50,274 nucleotides of DNA from Deltaproteobacteria bacterium (lineage in GTDB: Bacteria; Desulfobacterota; Syntrophorhabdia; Syntrophorhabdales; Syntrophorhabdaceae): the NCBI GenBank assembly GCA_029777945.1, contig JAKORG010000039.1:25814-76087 (forward strand), given 5' to 3'. Under the pieces are notes generated by a model. That model was not told the origin of the DNA, searched no databases, and was given only the letters and a program-made list of their open reading frames with translations. Shown one piece after another: positions 32,799-42,179 of the stretch (within the stretch, counting starts at the first letter, position 1; every line of letters starts with the position of its first letter). Position numbers and translations under genes: made by a program.

Positions 32799-34400
32799 TT
32801 AGATTTGGAAATCCTCTATGTCTATTTGTTCCAGTGATAGTTCATTTTTTGCGTATTCAAGATATATCTTTTCTTTTATAAAAAATTCGAAAAGCTGTGA
32901 ATCTATGGATTTATTTTTTGCCATCAAAGACATTATCTTTAATGATTCGGAAAGATTTTTAGCCTTTTTATATGGCCTATCCTTTGATGTTAATGCCTCA
33001 AATATATCTGCAAGGGCAATGATCCTTGACTGAAGGGGAAGTTCATTTTCTTTAAGCCCAAAGGGATAGCCAGAACCGTTTAGACATTCGTGATGGGTGG
33101 CTGCAAATTGAGGCACCCTATGCAATTTTTTTGGAAAAGGAAGTTTGGATAGTATCCTATATGTTAAGGTAGCATGATTCTGAATAATCATTCTTTCTTC
33201 TTTATTTATAGTGCCTCTTTTTATACTGAGATTATAGAGTTCGTCCTCTGTTATTAATGGTATTTCAGTTTCGTCCAGAATAAGCCTTTTCTTACTAATT
33301 GCATTGAGGCGTTCAATAGCACTATCATCTAAAAACTCTGAACCCTGATTTATTTTAATAAGAAAATCAAGGTCATCTTTCAATGAACTATAGTAATCTT
33401 CATGCTCTTTATCTGTTAAGGCAAGAGATTTTTGGCATTGAGTTAAGACATTCTCTTTTAAAAGCTTTATCTCATAATCCCTTTTCAAGATCTCAAAACG
33501 TGTCTTTAATAGGGCAATCCTATCGTAGATTGTCTCGAGTTTTGTTGCTTTATCCACGATGTGTTCCGGCGTTGTTATCTTTCCAATATCGTGTAACCAC
33601 GCAGAAATCCTGAGTTCTTTCATTTCATCAGGTGTAAAAAATACATCTTTGTAATAACCATCCTTACATTGATTTATTTTTTCTGCTAAAGTCATGACAA
33701 GCCACACCACCTTTTTTACATGACCACCAGTATAAGGTGATTTTTCGTCAATGGCAGTTGCAATGGCTTCTATAAAAGAATCAAAAAGGTTTGCAAGATC
33801 ATGGATGAGCCTGTTATTTGTGAGGGCAACAGCGGCCTGGGATGCAAGGGATGAGGCAATTTCCTCACTTTTTTTTGAAAATTTCACAACTTTCCCTTTT
33901 TTTTCATCAATGGCATTTAATAACTGCAGTACCCCTATTATATCGTTCTCGTGATTTCTAAGGGGCACTACAAGCATTGACTTAGAACGGTATCCTGTGC
34001 CTGCATCAAATCTTTTTGTGCCTTCAAAATTAAAGCCCCTTGCATTATAAACATCAGGTATGTTTACTATTTCTCCTGATAGGGCAGAATATGAGGAGAC
34101 ATTGGCATAGTTAGGTTTTCCATCTTCATTGTAAAGCCTTACAGGTTCCCATTTTATAGGTCTATTAGAGCCGCCCATGTATATATTCAATGAAGCATTC
34201 TGCACAATGGCAAATTTAAGGGCAGTAAAATCATCTGTTGCAATATACAGTGTACCACCGTCAGCATTTGTTAATCTTCTTGACTGCTCCACAATCATAT
34301 TTAAAAGCTTATCTATATTATGCTCTGCTGATAGGGCAATACCGATTTTTAAAAGCTCGGAAAGGGGATTGATTTTTTTTGTTTCTTTTTTTTCTACCAT
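32799..34400 (-). CDS. GAF-HD-GYP signalling protein
   Basis: A 533-residue cytoplasmic sensor-effector. The N-terminal GAF domain (about 15-200) begins LLKIGIALSAEHNIDKLLNMI, and MLVVPLRNHENDIIGVLQLLNA is its last strand pair. The C-terminal HD-GYP domain (about 215-510) has AWLHDIGKITTPEHIVDK (HDxGK) and a late HHECLNGSGYPFGLKENELP with the GYP signature, then DIFEALTSKDRPYKKA. Family enzymes hydrolyse cyclic di-GMP (or related dinucleotides). An insert of about 110 residues separates the HDxGK and GYP parts, longer than usual. It contains coiled-coil-like helices and a second E-rich stretch. Divergent from dodecin. Signal unknown. Confidence 0.9.
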   Translation of the reverse strand: MVEKKETKKINPLSELLKIGIALSAEHNIDKLLNMIVEQSRRLTNADGGTLYIATDDFTALKFAIVQNASLNIYMGGSNRPIKWEPVRLYNEDGKPNYANVSSYSALSGEIVNIPDVYNARGFNFEGTKRFDAGTGYRSKSMLVVPLRNHENDIIGVLQLLNAIDEKKGKVVKFSKKSEEIASSLASQAAVALTNNRLIHDLANLFDSFIEAIATAIDEKSPYTGGHVKKVVWLVMTLAEKINQCKDGYYKDVFFTPDEMKELRISAWLHDIGKITTPEHIVDKATKLETIYDRIALLKTRFEILKRDYEIKLLKENVLTQCQKSLALTDKEHEDYYSSLKDDLDFLIKINQGSEFLDDSAIERLNAISKKRLILDETEIPLITEDELYNLSIKRGTINKEERMIIQNHATLTYRILSKLPFPKKLHRVPQFAATHHECLNGSGYPFGLKENELPLQSRIIALADIFEALTSKDRPYKKAKNLSESLKIMSLMAKNKSIDSQLFEFFIKEKIYLEYAKNELSLEQIDIEDFQI

Positions 34401-34465
34401 TGTGACAGCTTAATAAATAAAATATATAATAAATGAGGGATTGGCAATGAATAAATAAAAAATTA

Positions 34466-34494
34466 TTGACATAAATTTATCTTGCTGATAGGTT
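34466..34494 (+). promoter_or_regulatory. candidate promoter for the dodecin gene
   Basis: Perfect TTGACA at 34466-34471, 17-base spacer, extended -10 TGATAGGTT (hexamer TAGGTT at 34489-34494), 24 bases before the start codon. Confidence 0.5.
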
Positions 34495-34518
34495 TTAAAA
34501 AAATAAAGAGGAGGGTCT

Positions 34519-34734
34519 ATGAGGTCAGAAGGAAGAGTTGCAAGGATAACAGAGATCGTTGCAGGTTCTCCAAAAAGTTTTGACGATGCTATTCTTGTGG
34601 GTTTCAAGAGGGCTTCGAAAACCTTGAGGGGCATCACTGGGGTGCGCGTTAAAGACATGAGGGCAAAAGTTGAAGATGGCAAAATTGTGGAATACAGGGT
34701 TACCCTTGATGTGATATTCGTCCTTGAGACTTAA
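34519..34734 (+). CDS. dodecin family protein
   Basis: A 71-residue dodecin, a small protein that assembles into a hollow dodecamer and binds flavins or related ligands. The family pattern is present: GRVARITEIVAGSPKSFDDAI, then RASKTLRGITGVRVKDMRAKVEDG and YRVTLDVIFVLE. The Trp that stacks on flavin in archaeal dodecin is replaced (RGITGV), so ligand preference may differ. The ATG is placed behind GAGGAGGG. The stop codon overlaps that of the convergent glycosyltransferase by two bases (34731-34734). The only plus-strand gene between 27.4 and 40 kb. Confidence 0.93.
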   Translation: MRSEGRVARITEIVAGSPKSFDDAILVGFKRASKTLRGITGVRVKDMRAKVEDGKIVEYRVTLDVIFVLET

Positions 34735-35675
34735 CTCTTTATGCCTTCGCTATCCTGACATCCCTTCAGGTGCCAGGTAAAAAGACTGGAATAATATCTT
34801 AAACTTCTCCTTATACGCCTGTTTGTGAGCAATAAAGGAAATACAGCTAATAACACTATTATAATGAAAGATTTGATAAATCTAATGATTACAAAAATAT
34901 AGAAGTAAAATAAACTATGGTGCTTTTTTATGAATTTATATAGGGAAATGTTGTATTCCATTCTCCCTTTTATCCATGTCTTTGATATTGTTTTACCCTG
35001 AAGGTGCACTATTTTAGCTTCAGGAAAAAAAACTACCCTGAACCCTCTCTTTCTTGCCCTTACACAAAGATCTGTCTCTTCGAGAAAAAAGAAGAACCTC
35101 TCGTCAAACCCCCCTAAATCTTCAAAAACCTTTCTTCTGACCATAAATGCCGCACCTATTAAGGATTCTACATCCTGGGGTGTTTCAAATCTACTTCTTT
35201 TGCCTTTATATCTTTTTGGAAGTATGAACTCGAGAAAGGATTTAGGAATTACCTCAAACATAAGATTAGGAACATAAGCAAAAGAACGTTGAAGACCCAT
35301 GTCTTCGTATACAAGTTGAGGCGCACAGACCCCTACACTTTTATCCGCTTCCATAAAATTAACCATTTTTACTATTTCATCAGGTAAAACAAGGGTATCA
35401 GAATTAAGAAACAGTACATAATCCCCTTTTGAGATAAAAAAACCTTTGTTGGCAGAGGCGGCAAAACCAAGATTTTTCTCATTTTTGATGTAGATTATTC
35501 CAGAAAAAAATACTTTCACCATCTCCTCTGTGCCGTCGCAAGAATTGTTGTCTAAAATTATGATTTCTGTAGGCAATTCTTTTAAGCTGTAGTCCTTATT
35601 AATAGAGTCAAGAAGATTTTTAAGGAGGTCTTTTGTGTCTTTTGTGATAATGATTATGGATAATTTTGGCTTCAC
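34731..35675 (-). CDS. family 2 glycosyltransferase with C-terminal membrane segment
   Basis: A 314-residue GT-A fold transferase, rhamnosyltransferase-like. N-terminal LSIIIITKDTKDLLKNLLDS, then IILDNNSCDGTEEMV for nucleotide-sugar binding, the metal-binding LFLNSDTLVLPDE, and the late LGGFDERFFFFLEETDLCVRARKRGF with the catalytic E-D pair. Residues 260-290 are strongly hydrophobic (FYFYIFVIIRFIKSFIIIVL), so the enzyme probably sits on the inner face of the cytoplasmic membrane. It begins 7 bases after iorA stops and may be co-transcribed with the ior genes, though functionally it belongs with surface polysaccharide synthesis. Confidence 0.92.
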   Translation of the reverse strand: MKPKLSIIIITKDTKDLLKNLLDSINKDYSLKELPTEIIILDNNSCDGTEEMVKVFFSGIIYIKNEKNLGFAASANKGFFISKGDYVLFLNSDTLVLPDEIVKMVNFMEADKSVGVCAPQLVYEDMGLQRSFAYVPNLMFEVIPKSFLEFILPKRYKGKRSRFETPQDVESLIGAAFMVRRKVFEDLGGFDERFFFFLEETDLCVRARKRGFRVVFFPEAKIVHLQGKTISKTWIKGRMEYNISLYKFIKKHHSLFYFYIFVIIRFIKSFIIIVLLAVFPLLLTNRRIRRSLRYYSSLFTWHLKGCQDSEGIKS

Positions 35676-35682
35676 AAATCTT

Positions 35683-37461
35683 TTAAATCATAGGGCAAAC
35701 GAAAAGACATACGCCGCATTTTGTGCATAACCCTTCATCAATGATAACCTGGTTCTTATCATCATCAAACTGAATTGCAGGACAACCAAAATAGTCGATA
35801 CATGTTCTGCAGCCTATGCATGTTTTTTCAAGGGGTATCTCTTCGTATTTAGGTTTTTCCTTTCCTCTTGAAGACAAAACACACTCCCTTCTTGCTATGA
35901 TTACAGCAGGGGCAGCCTTTTTTATTTCAAGAGACAAAAAATTATAGGCATCTTTTATGGTGTTTATCATTAATGGCACATCATATGGGTCTACGACTTT
36001 TAAAAAATCTATCCCCAACGAACTAACCATATCTTCAATCAAAATAGGCTTATTCAATTCACCCTGGGCTGTTATACCTGTTTGCGGTGTTGGCTGCATA
36101 CCCGTCATTGCCGTTGTTCCATTATCCATAATTATGAGCATAAACCTCTTGTTTTTTTTCACTGCATCGTAAAGGGGGGTTATGCCAGCATGAAAAAACG
36201 TTGAATCACCTATCGTTGCTATAATGGGTATTAATGCACCATCCTGATTATATGCATCATAAAACCCTGAAGCAATGTTTATTCCACCACCCATATCTAT
36301 ACAGGTATCCACTGCACCAAGTGATGTGCCGAGGGTATAACAACCAATGTCTCCTGGAAACACAGCTTCGGGGAAGGCTTCTTTCATTGCATAAAATGTT
36401 GCCCTATGAGGACATCCTGCACATAATTTAGGCGGTCTCTGAACAATGTGTATTTCCTTTGTGGCATCTTCAATCTCATAATCATAAAAGAACTTCTTTT
36501 TTGTAATCTTTAATGATTCCAATACATCCCCTAATATATCCCTTATAACATTGTATGTGAGTTCTCCGGCAGATGGCACATGACCGGTATTTCTACCGAG
36601 CACTTTTCCGTTTTTACCTATTAAAAGTTCTAAAACTGCATCTGTTTCTTCAAGGACAAGCACATGTTCTACTTTATCTACAAATTCTATAATGCCTTTA
36701 TTCTTATCCCCGCTTATTTTGCCTTTCATTATCGAGGTGACCTTAAACACTGGTATGATGTTATCCAAACCCATTTCTTTTAACACATCCAATGTGGTTG
36801 AATAGGTCATTCCAGAGGAAACAATACCCAATTTTGAACCTTCAAGATTACCATTAGTTTTATTCAATACCCCTTCTTTTAAATCAACAATTCTCTTTCC
36901 CTTAGGAAAGATTGAAACTGCCTGCCTTGCATGACTCACCCGATGCGTTGAGCGGATGATAACAGGTAATTTGTGCTCATAAGAATAGTTCATGGCATAA
37001 TAGGCAATATCTGCTGCCTCGTCAGGCGATGAAGGCTCAAAATAGGCAATATCCATCAGAACCGAAATGAGCCTCGTATCCTGTTCTGTCTGAGACGACT
37101 GAGGTCCAGGGTCATCGCAGACAACCATCACGAGTCCACCTCTAATCTTTAACTCGTCAAATGAAGGCAATGGAGGAAAGGCAACATTCAATCCCACCTG
37201 TTTCATCATACACGCTGACTTTTTACCTATCATTGCTGCACCTATGGCAACCTCAAGGGCGCATCTTTCGTTCACAGACCATTCAGCATATGTGCTACCC
37301 TTCTCCCTTTTATTAAACTCTATTATGCCGGGAAGTATCTCAGAGCTCGGTGTACCAGGATATGCTGCTGCCAAATCAATTCCTGCCTCAACAAGCCCCC
37401 TTGCAATAGCATAGTTTCCTATCATAACCTCTTTTTTTCGTTCCAAAACAAAAACCTCCAT
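35683..37461 (-). CDS. iorA: indolepyruvate:ferredoxin oxidoreductase alpha subunit
   Basis: A 592-residue IorA. It oxidatively decarboxylates aryl-2-oxoacids with CoA, reducing ferredoxin and giving aryl-acetyl-CoA. The N-terminal pyrimidine-binding domain has GLVEAGIDLAAAYPGTPSSE and EWSVNERCALEVAIGAA. The TPP domain has RPPKLCAGCPHR, GDIGCYTLG and GDSTFFHAGI...MDNGTTAMTG. The C-terminal ferredoxin domain has CIGCRTCIDYFGCPAIQF and CTKCGVCLFVCP, the two-cluster pattern of IorA. Length is normal. It follows iorB by 7 bases, with the cognate aminotransferase at the head of the operon. Confidence 0.95.
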   Translation of the reverse strand: MEVFVLERKKEVMIGNYAIARGLVEAGIDLAAAYPGTPSSEILPGIIEFNKREKGSTYAEWSVNERCALEVAIGAAMIGKKSACMMKQVGLNVAFPPLPSFDELKIRGGLVMVVCDDPGPQSSQTEQDTRLISVLMDIAYFEPSSPDEAADIAYYAMNYSYEHKLPVIIRSTHRVSHARQAVSIFPKGKRIVDLKEGVLNKTNGNLEGSKLGIVSSGMTYSTTLDVLKEMGLDNIIPVFKVTSIMKGKISGDKNKGIIEFVDKVEHVLVLEETDAVLELLIGKNGKVLGRNTGHVPSAGELTYNVIRDILGDVLESLKITKKKFFYDYEIEDATKEIHIVQRPPKLCAGCPHRATFYAMKEAFPEAVFPGDIGCYTLGTSLGAVDTCIDMGGGINIASGFYDAYNQDGALIPIIATIGDSTFFHAGITPLYDAVKKNKRFMLIIMDNGTTAMTGMQPTPQTGITAQGELNKPILIEDMVSSLGIDFLKVVDPYDVPLMINTIKDAYNFLSLEIKKAAPAVIIARRECVLSSRGKEKPKYEEIPLEKTCIGCRTCIDYFGCPAIQFDDDKNQVIIDEGLCTKCGVCLFVCPMI

Positions 37462-37468
37462 GTATATT

Positions 37469-38071
37469 TCAAAGATTCTTACTCAAAGATACTGCCTTTA
37501 AAAAACCTTCTTCAAACACCTCTATGTTTTTTAATACTAAACTTTCCTTAACCTTTTTCTCTATTGTATGCCTTAATGCATCGTGATTATATGGACCAAT
37601 AGAGAATGCTGAAAAAAAACCCAGTATAGCCATATTAGATGCCTGTATCATGCCCTTTTCTTTTGCAATTTTGTCTCCATCTATTAAAAAATATGCTATA
37701 TTTCTTTTTTTTAAAACCTTATCCACAGATTCAAAAATACTTGTGTTTCTACTGTTTATTATGGCAAGACCACCTCTTCTTATAAACGTTAGATTTCTGT
37801 AAAATTCACTTTCTTCAAAGGCCAGTAACACATGGGCATTTTCTCTACCAACCACCGGACTTTTTGCATCCCCAATTTTTACATGGGAAACAACTGAGCC
37901 ACCTCTCTGGCTCATACCGTATTCATCTGATGCAATAGCAGATAAATCTGCATCTACAGCACATTCTATTAGAAGTGTAGATGCAAGAAGCACACCCCTG
38001 CCTCCAATCCCAGCACATATAATCTCCATTGTTTCAGGCGTTTGTTCAAATATCCTTTTAGTCTTATTCAT
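37469..38071 (-). CDS. iorB: indolepyruvate:ferredoxin oxidoreductase beta subunit
   Basis: A 200-residue IorB, the gamma-type (pyruvate:ferredoxin oxidoreductase gamma-like) subunit. Key segments: EIICAGIGGRGVLLASTLLIECAV, DEYGMSQRGGSVVSHVKIG and LLAFEESEFYRNL. It supplies the CoA-binding part of the IorAB enzyme. Its ATG overlaps the stop of the IorA-like gene (ATGA, 38068-38071), so it is translationally coupled to that gene as well as to iorA downstream. Length is typical (about 195-200). Confidence 0.95.
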   Translation of the reverse strand: MNKTKRIFEQTPETMEIICAGIGGRGVLLASTLLIECAVDADLSAIASDEYGMSQRGGSVVSHVKIGDAKSPVVGRENAHVLLAFEESEFYRNLTFIRRGGLAIINSRNTSIFESVDKVLKKRNIAYFLIDGDKIAKEKGMIQASNMAILGFFSAFSIGPYNHDALRHTIEKKVKESLVLKNIEVFEEGFLKAVSLSKNL

Positions 38072-39297
38072 ATCATTCCCCTATAAAAATAGACAGTAAG
38101 CCCGCCTTTATCTTTATAATCCTTTAAATCTTCTATTTCTTTAATGGTTAAAGTGTCCTTAAATCCACAACCTTCCATAAATCTTCTTATCTCCTCTTCC
38201 ATCTCGTTTACAATTATAAGCAACGCAAATGAAGAATTGTTGTATAGCACATTTATAAAACTGGGCATGCCGGAATGCAAAAAATGGTTTTCATATGTTA
38301 TGGCCACTACCTTTCTTTCAGGCTCTGACTTTTTGATACCATGGGCAATGTTGATGGAAGAGGCAGGGCCAAACCAATCCCTTATGATTTCGAAACTAAA
38401 CAACTGCTCGCCTTTATTCTGTATCCTCGAAGGTGTTTTTAAAACCTCTGAATTTATTTTACTTCTTTCTTTTATCTGCAATTCTACTGCAGGGTATTCC
38501 CCCTCAATGAGAAATACCTCATCCATCTGTTTTATAAAGTCATCTACAAGCCTTTTAGGTAAAGGGAATATTGTTGATATTTTAAGTATGCTTGTATCTT
38601 CATCATAAAAATCCAAATCAATATTCTTTGTTATAATAATGCCTGTCTTCCCCTTTATTTTGGCCTTATTACCTTTATAGGTCTCAAACTCTTCCCTGAT
38701 ATTTTCTATCTTTTCATTTAACACCTGATGAAGCTTATACCTGAAACTCGGGGTTGCTGCCCAGCGACCAGGGTCTTTTATAAATTGTGCCTTGTTGTTA
38801 TTACTAAATGATAAGGCCTTACCTCTGTATAATATTTCTTTATCAAAGCCTTCGTCAGGTGTAATCTGTAATATAACAGGTATCTCATACTTTTTAGATA
38901 TGTTATAAGAAAAGTCAATCACATAAGGAAGTTCTTGAAGTTCATCGGAAAAAATTACAGGGAGTTTTGAAAAAGGGCCTATAAAAGATACCTCATGGGG
39001 TGTATCTTTAATACAGACTATTAAAAATCCATATTTAACGCCTGTATATGCCGAGGTCATAATGGGATCCATTGCCTCAAAGAGTTGTTCTGTGGAAAAC
39101 ATACAGGCAGTTTTCTTAGATGCAATGGCACCAGCAAAACCCAATTCAAAGACTATCTTCTCATCCAATGCCATTTCGTGATGAAAAGAATTGGAGTCTT
39201 TTTTTATTGATTCGAGATATTTTGAAAATAACGGGGTTATATAATAAATGAGTCTTGTTCCTGCTTCTAAAAGTAACCTGCATAAATAGTTATACAT
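38068..39297 (-). CDS. degenerate IorA-like protein lacking TPP and Fe-S motifs
   Basis: A 409-residue protein that matches IorA in outline but has lost its active-site elements. EKIVFELGFAGAIASKKTACMF parallels ERCALEVAIGAAMIGKKSACMM of IorA, and ENHFLHSGM near residue 335 parallels the GDSTFFHAGI TPP motif but without GDG. The CAGCPHR and GDIGCYTLG blocks and the whole C-terminal ferredoxin domain are absent. So it can hardly bind TPP or carry clusters. It may be a structural or regulatory third subunit, or modify substrate choice. It is held in the operon, overlapping iorB by 4 bases, so it is probably not a pseudogene. I do not know a named family for it. Confidence 0.75.
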   Translation of the reverse strand: MYNYLCRLLLEAGTRLIYYITPLFSKYLESIKKDSNSFHHEMALDEKIVFELGFAGAIASKKTACMFSTEQLFEAMDPIMTSAYTGVKYGFLIVCIKDTPHEVSFIGPFSKLPVIFSDELQELPYVIDFSYNISKKYEIPVILQITPDEGFDKEILYRGKALSFSNNNKAQFIKDPGRWAATPSFRYKLHQVLNEKIENIREEFETYKGNKAKIKGKTGIIITKNIDLDFYDEDTSILKISTIFPLPKRLVDDFIKQMDEVFLIEGEYPAVELQIKERSKINSEVLKTPSRIQNKGEQLFSFEIIRDWFGPASSINIAHGIKKSEPERKVVAITYENHFLHSGMPSFINVLYNNSSFALLIIVNEMEEEIRRFMEGCGFKDTLTIKEIEDLKDYKDKGGLTVYFYRGMI

Positions 39298-39350
39298 TTT
39301 TACGCCTCGAATTTATTTGATTTTTTATGTTATCATAATATCATAAACTT

Positions 39351-40451
39351 TCACACAAGGCTTCTTAGAATTTCAATGCCCCTTAATATATTTTCCTCTG
39401 TGGCTGCAAAGGATATTCTAAAATTTGTCCTTTTACCTGAAAATACACTTCCAGGGATTATAAACAGGTTTTTCTGTAATGCCTTTTCAACAAATGAATC
39501 ACCGTCTCCTCCCGGGGCCTCTGGAAAAATAAAATATGCACCTTCAGGCCTTACAACCCTGTATTTATCCTTTAGCCCCTCGTATATGAGGTCCCTTTTT
39601 TTTCTATAATTCTCAATTATATGCCCCATATCATAATCAAGGGCAATCAACGCTGCCTTCTGGGCAAAGGAGTTAACACTACTAAAAATATACTGCTGCA
39701 TTGTTACCATACACTCAATTATTTTTCGAGGCCCTGCACAGTAACCAAGACGCCACCCTGTCATACCCCATGTTTTTGAAAACCCTCCAAAGGTAAGAAC
39801 ATTCTCATATAAAGAACCCAAATATACCCTTTCTTTGTCTTTATCATAAACAAATCTATCGTAAATATCATCTGAAAAGATAAGAATACCTTTTTCCCTT
39901 GCCACTTTTGCCACCATTTCCAGTTCTTGCCGTGAGGCAACCATGCCTGTTGGATTATTTGGGCTATTGATAAGGATAACCTTTGTTTTATCAGTGACAG
40001 CTGCCCTTAATCTGTCTTCTTTTAATTGAAAGTCAGGATATGTGTCTACAAAAACAGGTTTACCACCTAAAAGGAGCACCTGATATTCATAAAGCACAAA
40101 ATATGGATCCGGAATTATCACCTCATCATCTGGATTTAAAGTCACCATCAACGCAAGCAATAACCCACCTGTTACCCCAGGCGTTATTATGACATCCTCG
40201 CACTTTATCCCCTTATTCTTCAAATAATGGAAAACCTTTTCCCTTAATTCAGGGATGCCACCTGATGGCGTATACTTATTGAATCCTGCCTTAATCCATA
40301 GAATGCCTTCTTCTTTTACAGGCTCCGGTATATCAAAATCAGGTTCTCCTATGCTCAAATCTATTGGGTCTTTTACCTTTTTTGCAAGGTCAAATATCTT
40401 TCTTACCCCAGATGGTTTTATATTGTTTACCCTTTCAGAAATCCACATCAT
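39351..40451 (-). CDS. class I/II PLP aminotransferase
   Basis: A 366-residue fold-type I aminotransferase of the AspC/aromatic class. The PLP lysine lies in GGFSKTWGMTGWRLGYC near residue 227. Other landmarks are INSPNNPTGMVASRQ near residue 164 and IFSDDIYDRFVYDKD for the cofactor Asp and Tyr. The C-terminal NFRISFAAT carries the substrate-carboxylate Arg. It is the first gene of the ior operon, so it probably makes the aryl- or branched 2-oxoacids that IorAB then oxidises. Substrate cannot be fixed from sequence. Start at 40451 (ATG ATG, following AAGGAGG-like sequence). Confidence 0.92.
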   Translation of the reverse strand: MMWISERVNNIKPSGVRKIFDLAKKVKDPIDLSIGEPDFDIPEPVKEEGILWIKAGFNKYTPSGGIPELREKVFHYLKNKGIKCEDVIITPGVTGGLLLALMVTLNPDDEVIIPDPYFVLYEYQVLLLGGKPVFVDTYPDFQLKEDRLRAAVTDKTKVILINSPNNPTGMVASRQELEMVAKVAREKGILIFSDDIYDRFVYDKDKERVYLGSLYENVLTFGGFSKTWGMTGWRLGYCAGPRKIIECMVTMQQYIFSSVNSFAQKAALIALDYDMGHIIENYRKKRDLIYEGLKDKYRVVRPEGAYFIFPEAPGGDGDSFVEKALQKNLFIIPGSVFSGKRTNFRISFAATEENILRGIEILRSLV

Positions 40452-40873
40452 TAGCCTCCTTACAAACCAAGTTTAAAACCCTACTTAGCCTTTCAAGATA
40501 TTAAATAAGCCTTTCTATCTTGTTTCTTGGGGTATCGCCAAGAATCTTTTTGATATTATGCTTTTAAAGCAGGAAAATTTTATTACATAACCTAACTGTA
40601 TGCAATATAATTTCAAAATTATCGACCAAAACTGTTTATTTTTTCTGGGAATTCTTTTTCATACAACCTACTAAATTTTTAAAATAAAAAAGAGGCCATA
40701 ACCTTTTAGTTTCAAGGCATCTGTGCCACCAAAAGCTCAAAGTCCTAAAAAAACCACTCTAAGATATGAAGATGGATTAAATTATAAACCATATAGAGCT
40801 CCCGAGAAAGTAAGATTTTCAAAAGGAATTCATGAAGGCCCTTTCTATTCCATATAATGAAGGATGTTAAATC
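40452..40873. other. 422-base gap between dctM and the ior operon
   Basis: No confident gene. On the plus strand a short frame 40723-40857 (GTG start, 44 codons) reads MPPKAQSPKKTTLRYEDG... to SI and two stops; it has no good ribosome-binding site and matches nothing I recognise. A hairpin TTCTTGG (40524-40530) / CCAAGAA (40538-40544) followed by TCTTTTT looks like a plus-strand terminator and also lies in the leader of the aminotransferase gene. The rest is AT-rich and presumably holds the ior promoter; a minus-strand TAAAAT-like -10 is possible but no convincing -35. Confidence 0.4.
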
Positions 40874-42178
40874 TCAAAAGGATACGAGATCTGGAAGAAG
40901 AAGGGCAACCCCTGGGAAAAATACGAGAAAAATGGCAACCAGAATAAGTGCCCACAGAAAAGGGAATATGCCCTTAAAGATGGTCTCCAGCGCTACATCC
41001 TTGGCTATCCCCTTTATAACATACACGTTTATACCAACCGGTGGTGTTATAGCACCCATCTCCACAATAAGGGTTATGATGATCCCGAACCAGATAGGGT
41101 TATAACCAAGGGAAACCACCGTTGGCAGTAAAATAGGCACAGTCAGCATTATCATGGCAAGGCCATCCATGAAGCAACCACCAATCAGATGTATGAAGAT
41201 TATGAGTATCATTATCAATGCTTTTGGCAGCGGAAGCCCGCCAACCCATCCTGAAAGGATGAAGGGTATCTTTGTAACTGCCATAAAACGGCTGAAAAGG
41301 ATTGCGCCGAACAGCACAAACATGACCATGCATGTGATAAGAAGCGTATCCTTGGATGCCTCTATCATTGCCTTCCACGTTATATCCCTTCTAATTAAAC
41401 CTATCAGGACCACAGCCAATGCCCCTGCCCCTCCTGCCTGGGTTGCACTGAACCACCCTGTCATAAGCCCGCCCAGTACAAGGAGGAAGAGTATCAGAAC
41501 CTCTATCATGGCAGGCAATGCCTTAATCTTTTCAATGAAAGAGGTGGGTTGTCCAGGAGGCCCAAGCACAGGGTTTCTCCAGCATATGATAAAGACCGTT
41601 ACGGCAAAGGCAAAGGCAAGTATGATTCCTGGTATTACGCCAGCAAGAAACAGTTTGCCAATGGACTGTTCTGAGATTATGCCATATATAATAAGAAGGG
41701 CACTGGGCGGAATAAGGATCCCGAGGGTTCCTGCAGAGGCAACACAGCCAGTAGCAAGGGAGTCACTGTAATTGTATCTTTTCATCTGGGGTAGGGCTAC
41801 AGTGCCCATGGCAGCGGCAGTGGCATTAGTTGAACCACATATGGCAGCAAAGGCAGCGCTGCCAATTATCGATGCAATGGCAAGCCCTCCCTTTAAGCTA
41901 CCGAGAATCACATAACTCGCATCGAAAATGCGTTTGCTCATGCCTATTCTGAAGGCAATGCTACCCATGAGCACGAACATGGGCACCACTGTCAGATTAT
42001 AGGACGAGAAGATATCAAAGAGGTCAACTGCCACCATCTCAAAGGCTGCATTTAAAGATACGAGGTAGGTAAACCCGACAAACCCCATAATCCCCATGGC
42101 AAAGGCCACAGGAACCCTTATTGCAAAGAGTATGAGAAGTATGATTATACCGATTATACCCGTTGTGACAGGATCCAT
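40874..42178 (-). CDS. dctM: TRAP transporter large permease
   Basis: A 434-residue DctM-type membrane protein with about 12 hydrophobic segments, the transport-catalysing subunit of a tripartite ATP-independent periplasmic transporter driven by Na+ or H+. Family segments: RVPVAFAMGIMGFVGF, MFVLMGSIAFRIGMSKRIFD, AFAAICGSTNATAAAMGTVALPQMKRY, CVASAGTLGILIPPSALLI and GAITPPVGINVYVIKGIAKD. Length is typical. It starts 1 base after dctQ ends, with GGGAGG for its own translation. The last gene of the AcnX cluster; more G+C-rich by eye than the surrounding genes. Confidence 0.95.
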   Translation of the reverse strand: MDPVTTGIIGIIILLILFAIRVPVAFAMGIMGFVGFTYLVSLNAAFEMVAVDLFDIFSSYNLTVVPMFVLMGSIAFRIGMSKRIFDASYVILGSLKGGLAIASIIGSAAFAAICGSTNATAAAMGTVALPQMKRYNYSDSLATGCVASAGTLGILIPPSALLIIYGIISEQSIGKLFLAGVIPGIILAFAFAVTVFIICWRNPVLGPPGQPTSFIEKIKALPAMIEVLILFLLVLGGLMTGWFSATQAGGAGALAVVLIGLIRRDITWKAMIEASKDTLLITCMVMFVLFGAILFSRFMAVTKIPFILSGWVGGLPLPKALIMILIIFIHLIGGCFMDGLAMIMLTVPILLPTVVSLGYNPIWFGIIITLIVEMGAITPPVGINVYVIKGIAKDVALETIFKGIFPFLWALILVAIFLVFFPGVALLLPDLVSF

Positions 42179-42179
42179 A

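Noticed and set aside
38144-38608. A 154-codon plus-strand frame inside the IorA-like gene.
   Set aside because: Antisense of a coupled operon gene with clear IorA similarity; no ribosome-binding site.
41154-41771. A 205-codon plus-strand open frame inside dctM.
   Set aside because: It is the antisense of a well-supported TRAP permease; its translation shows no family features and reflects codon bias of the opposite strand.
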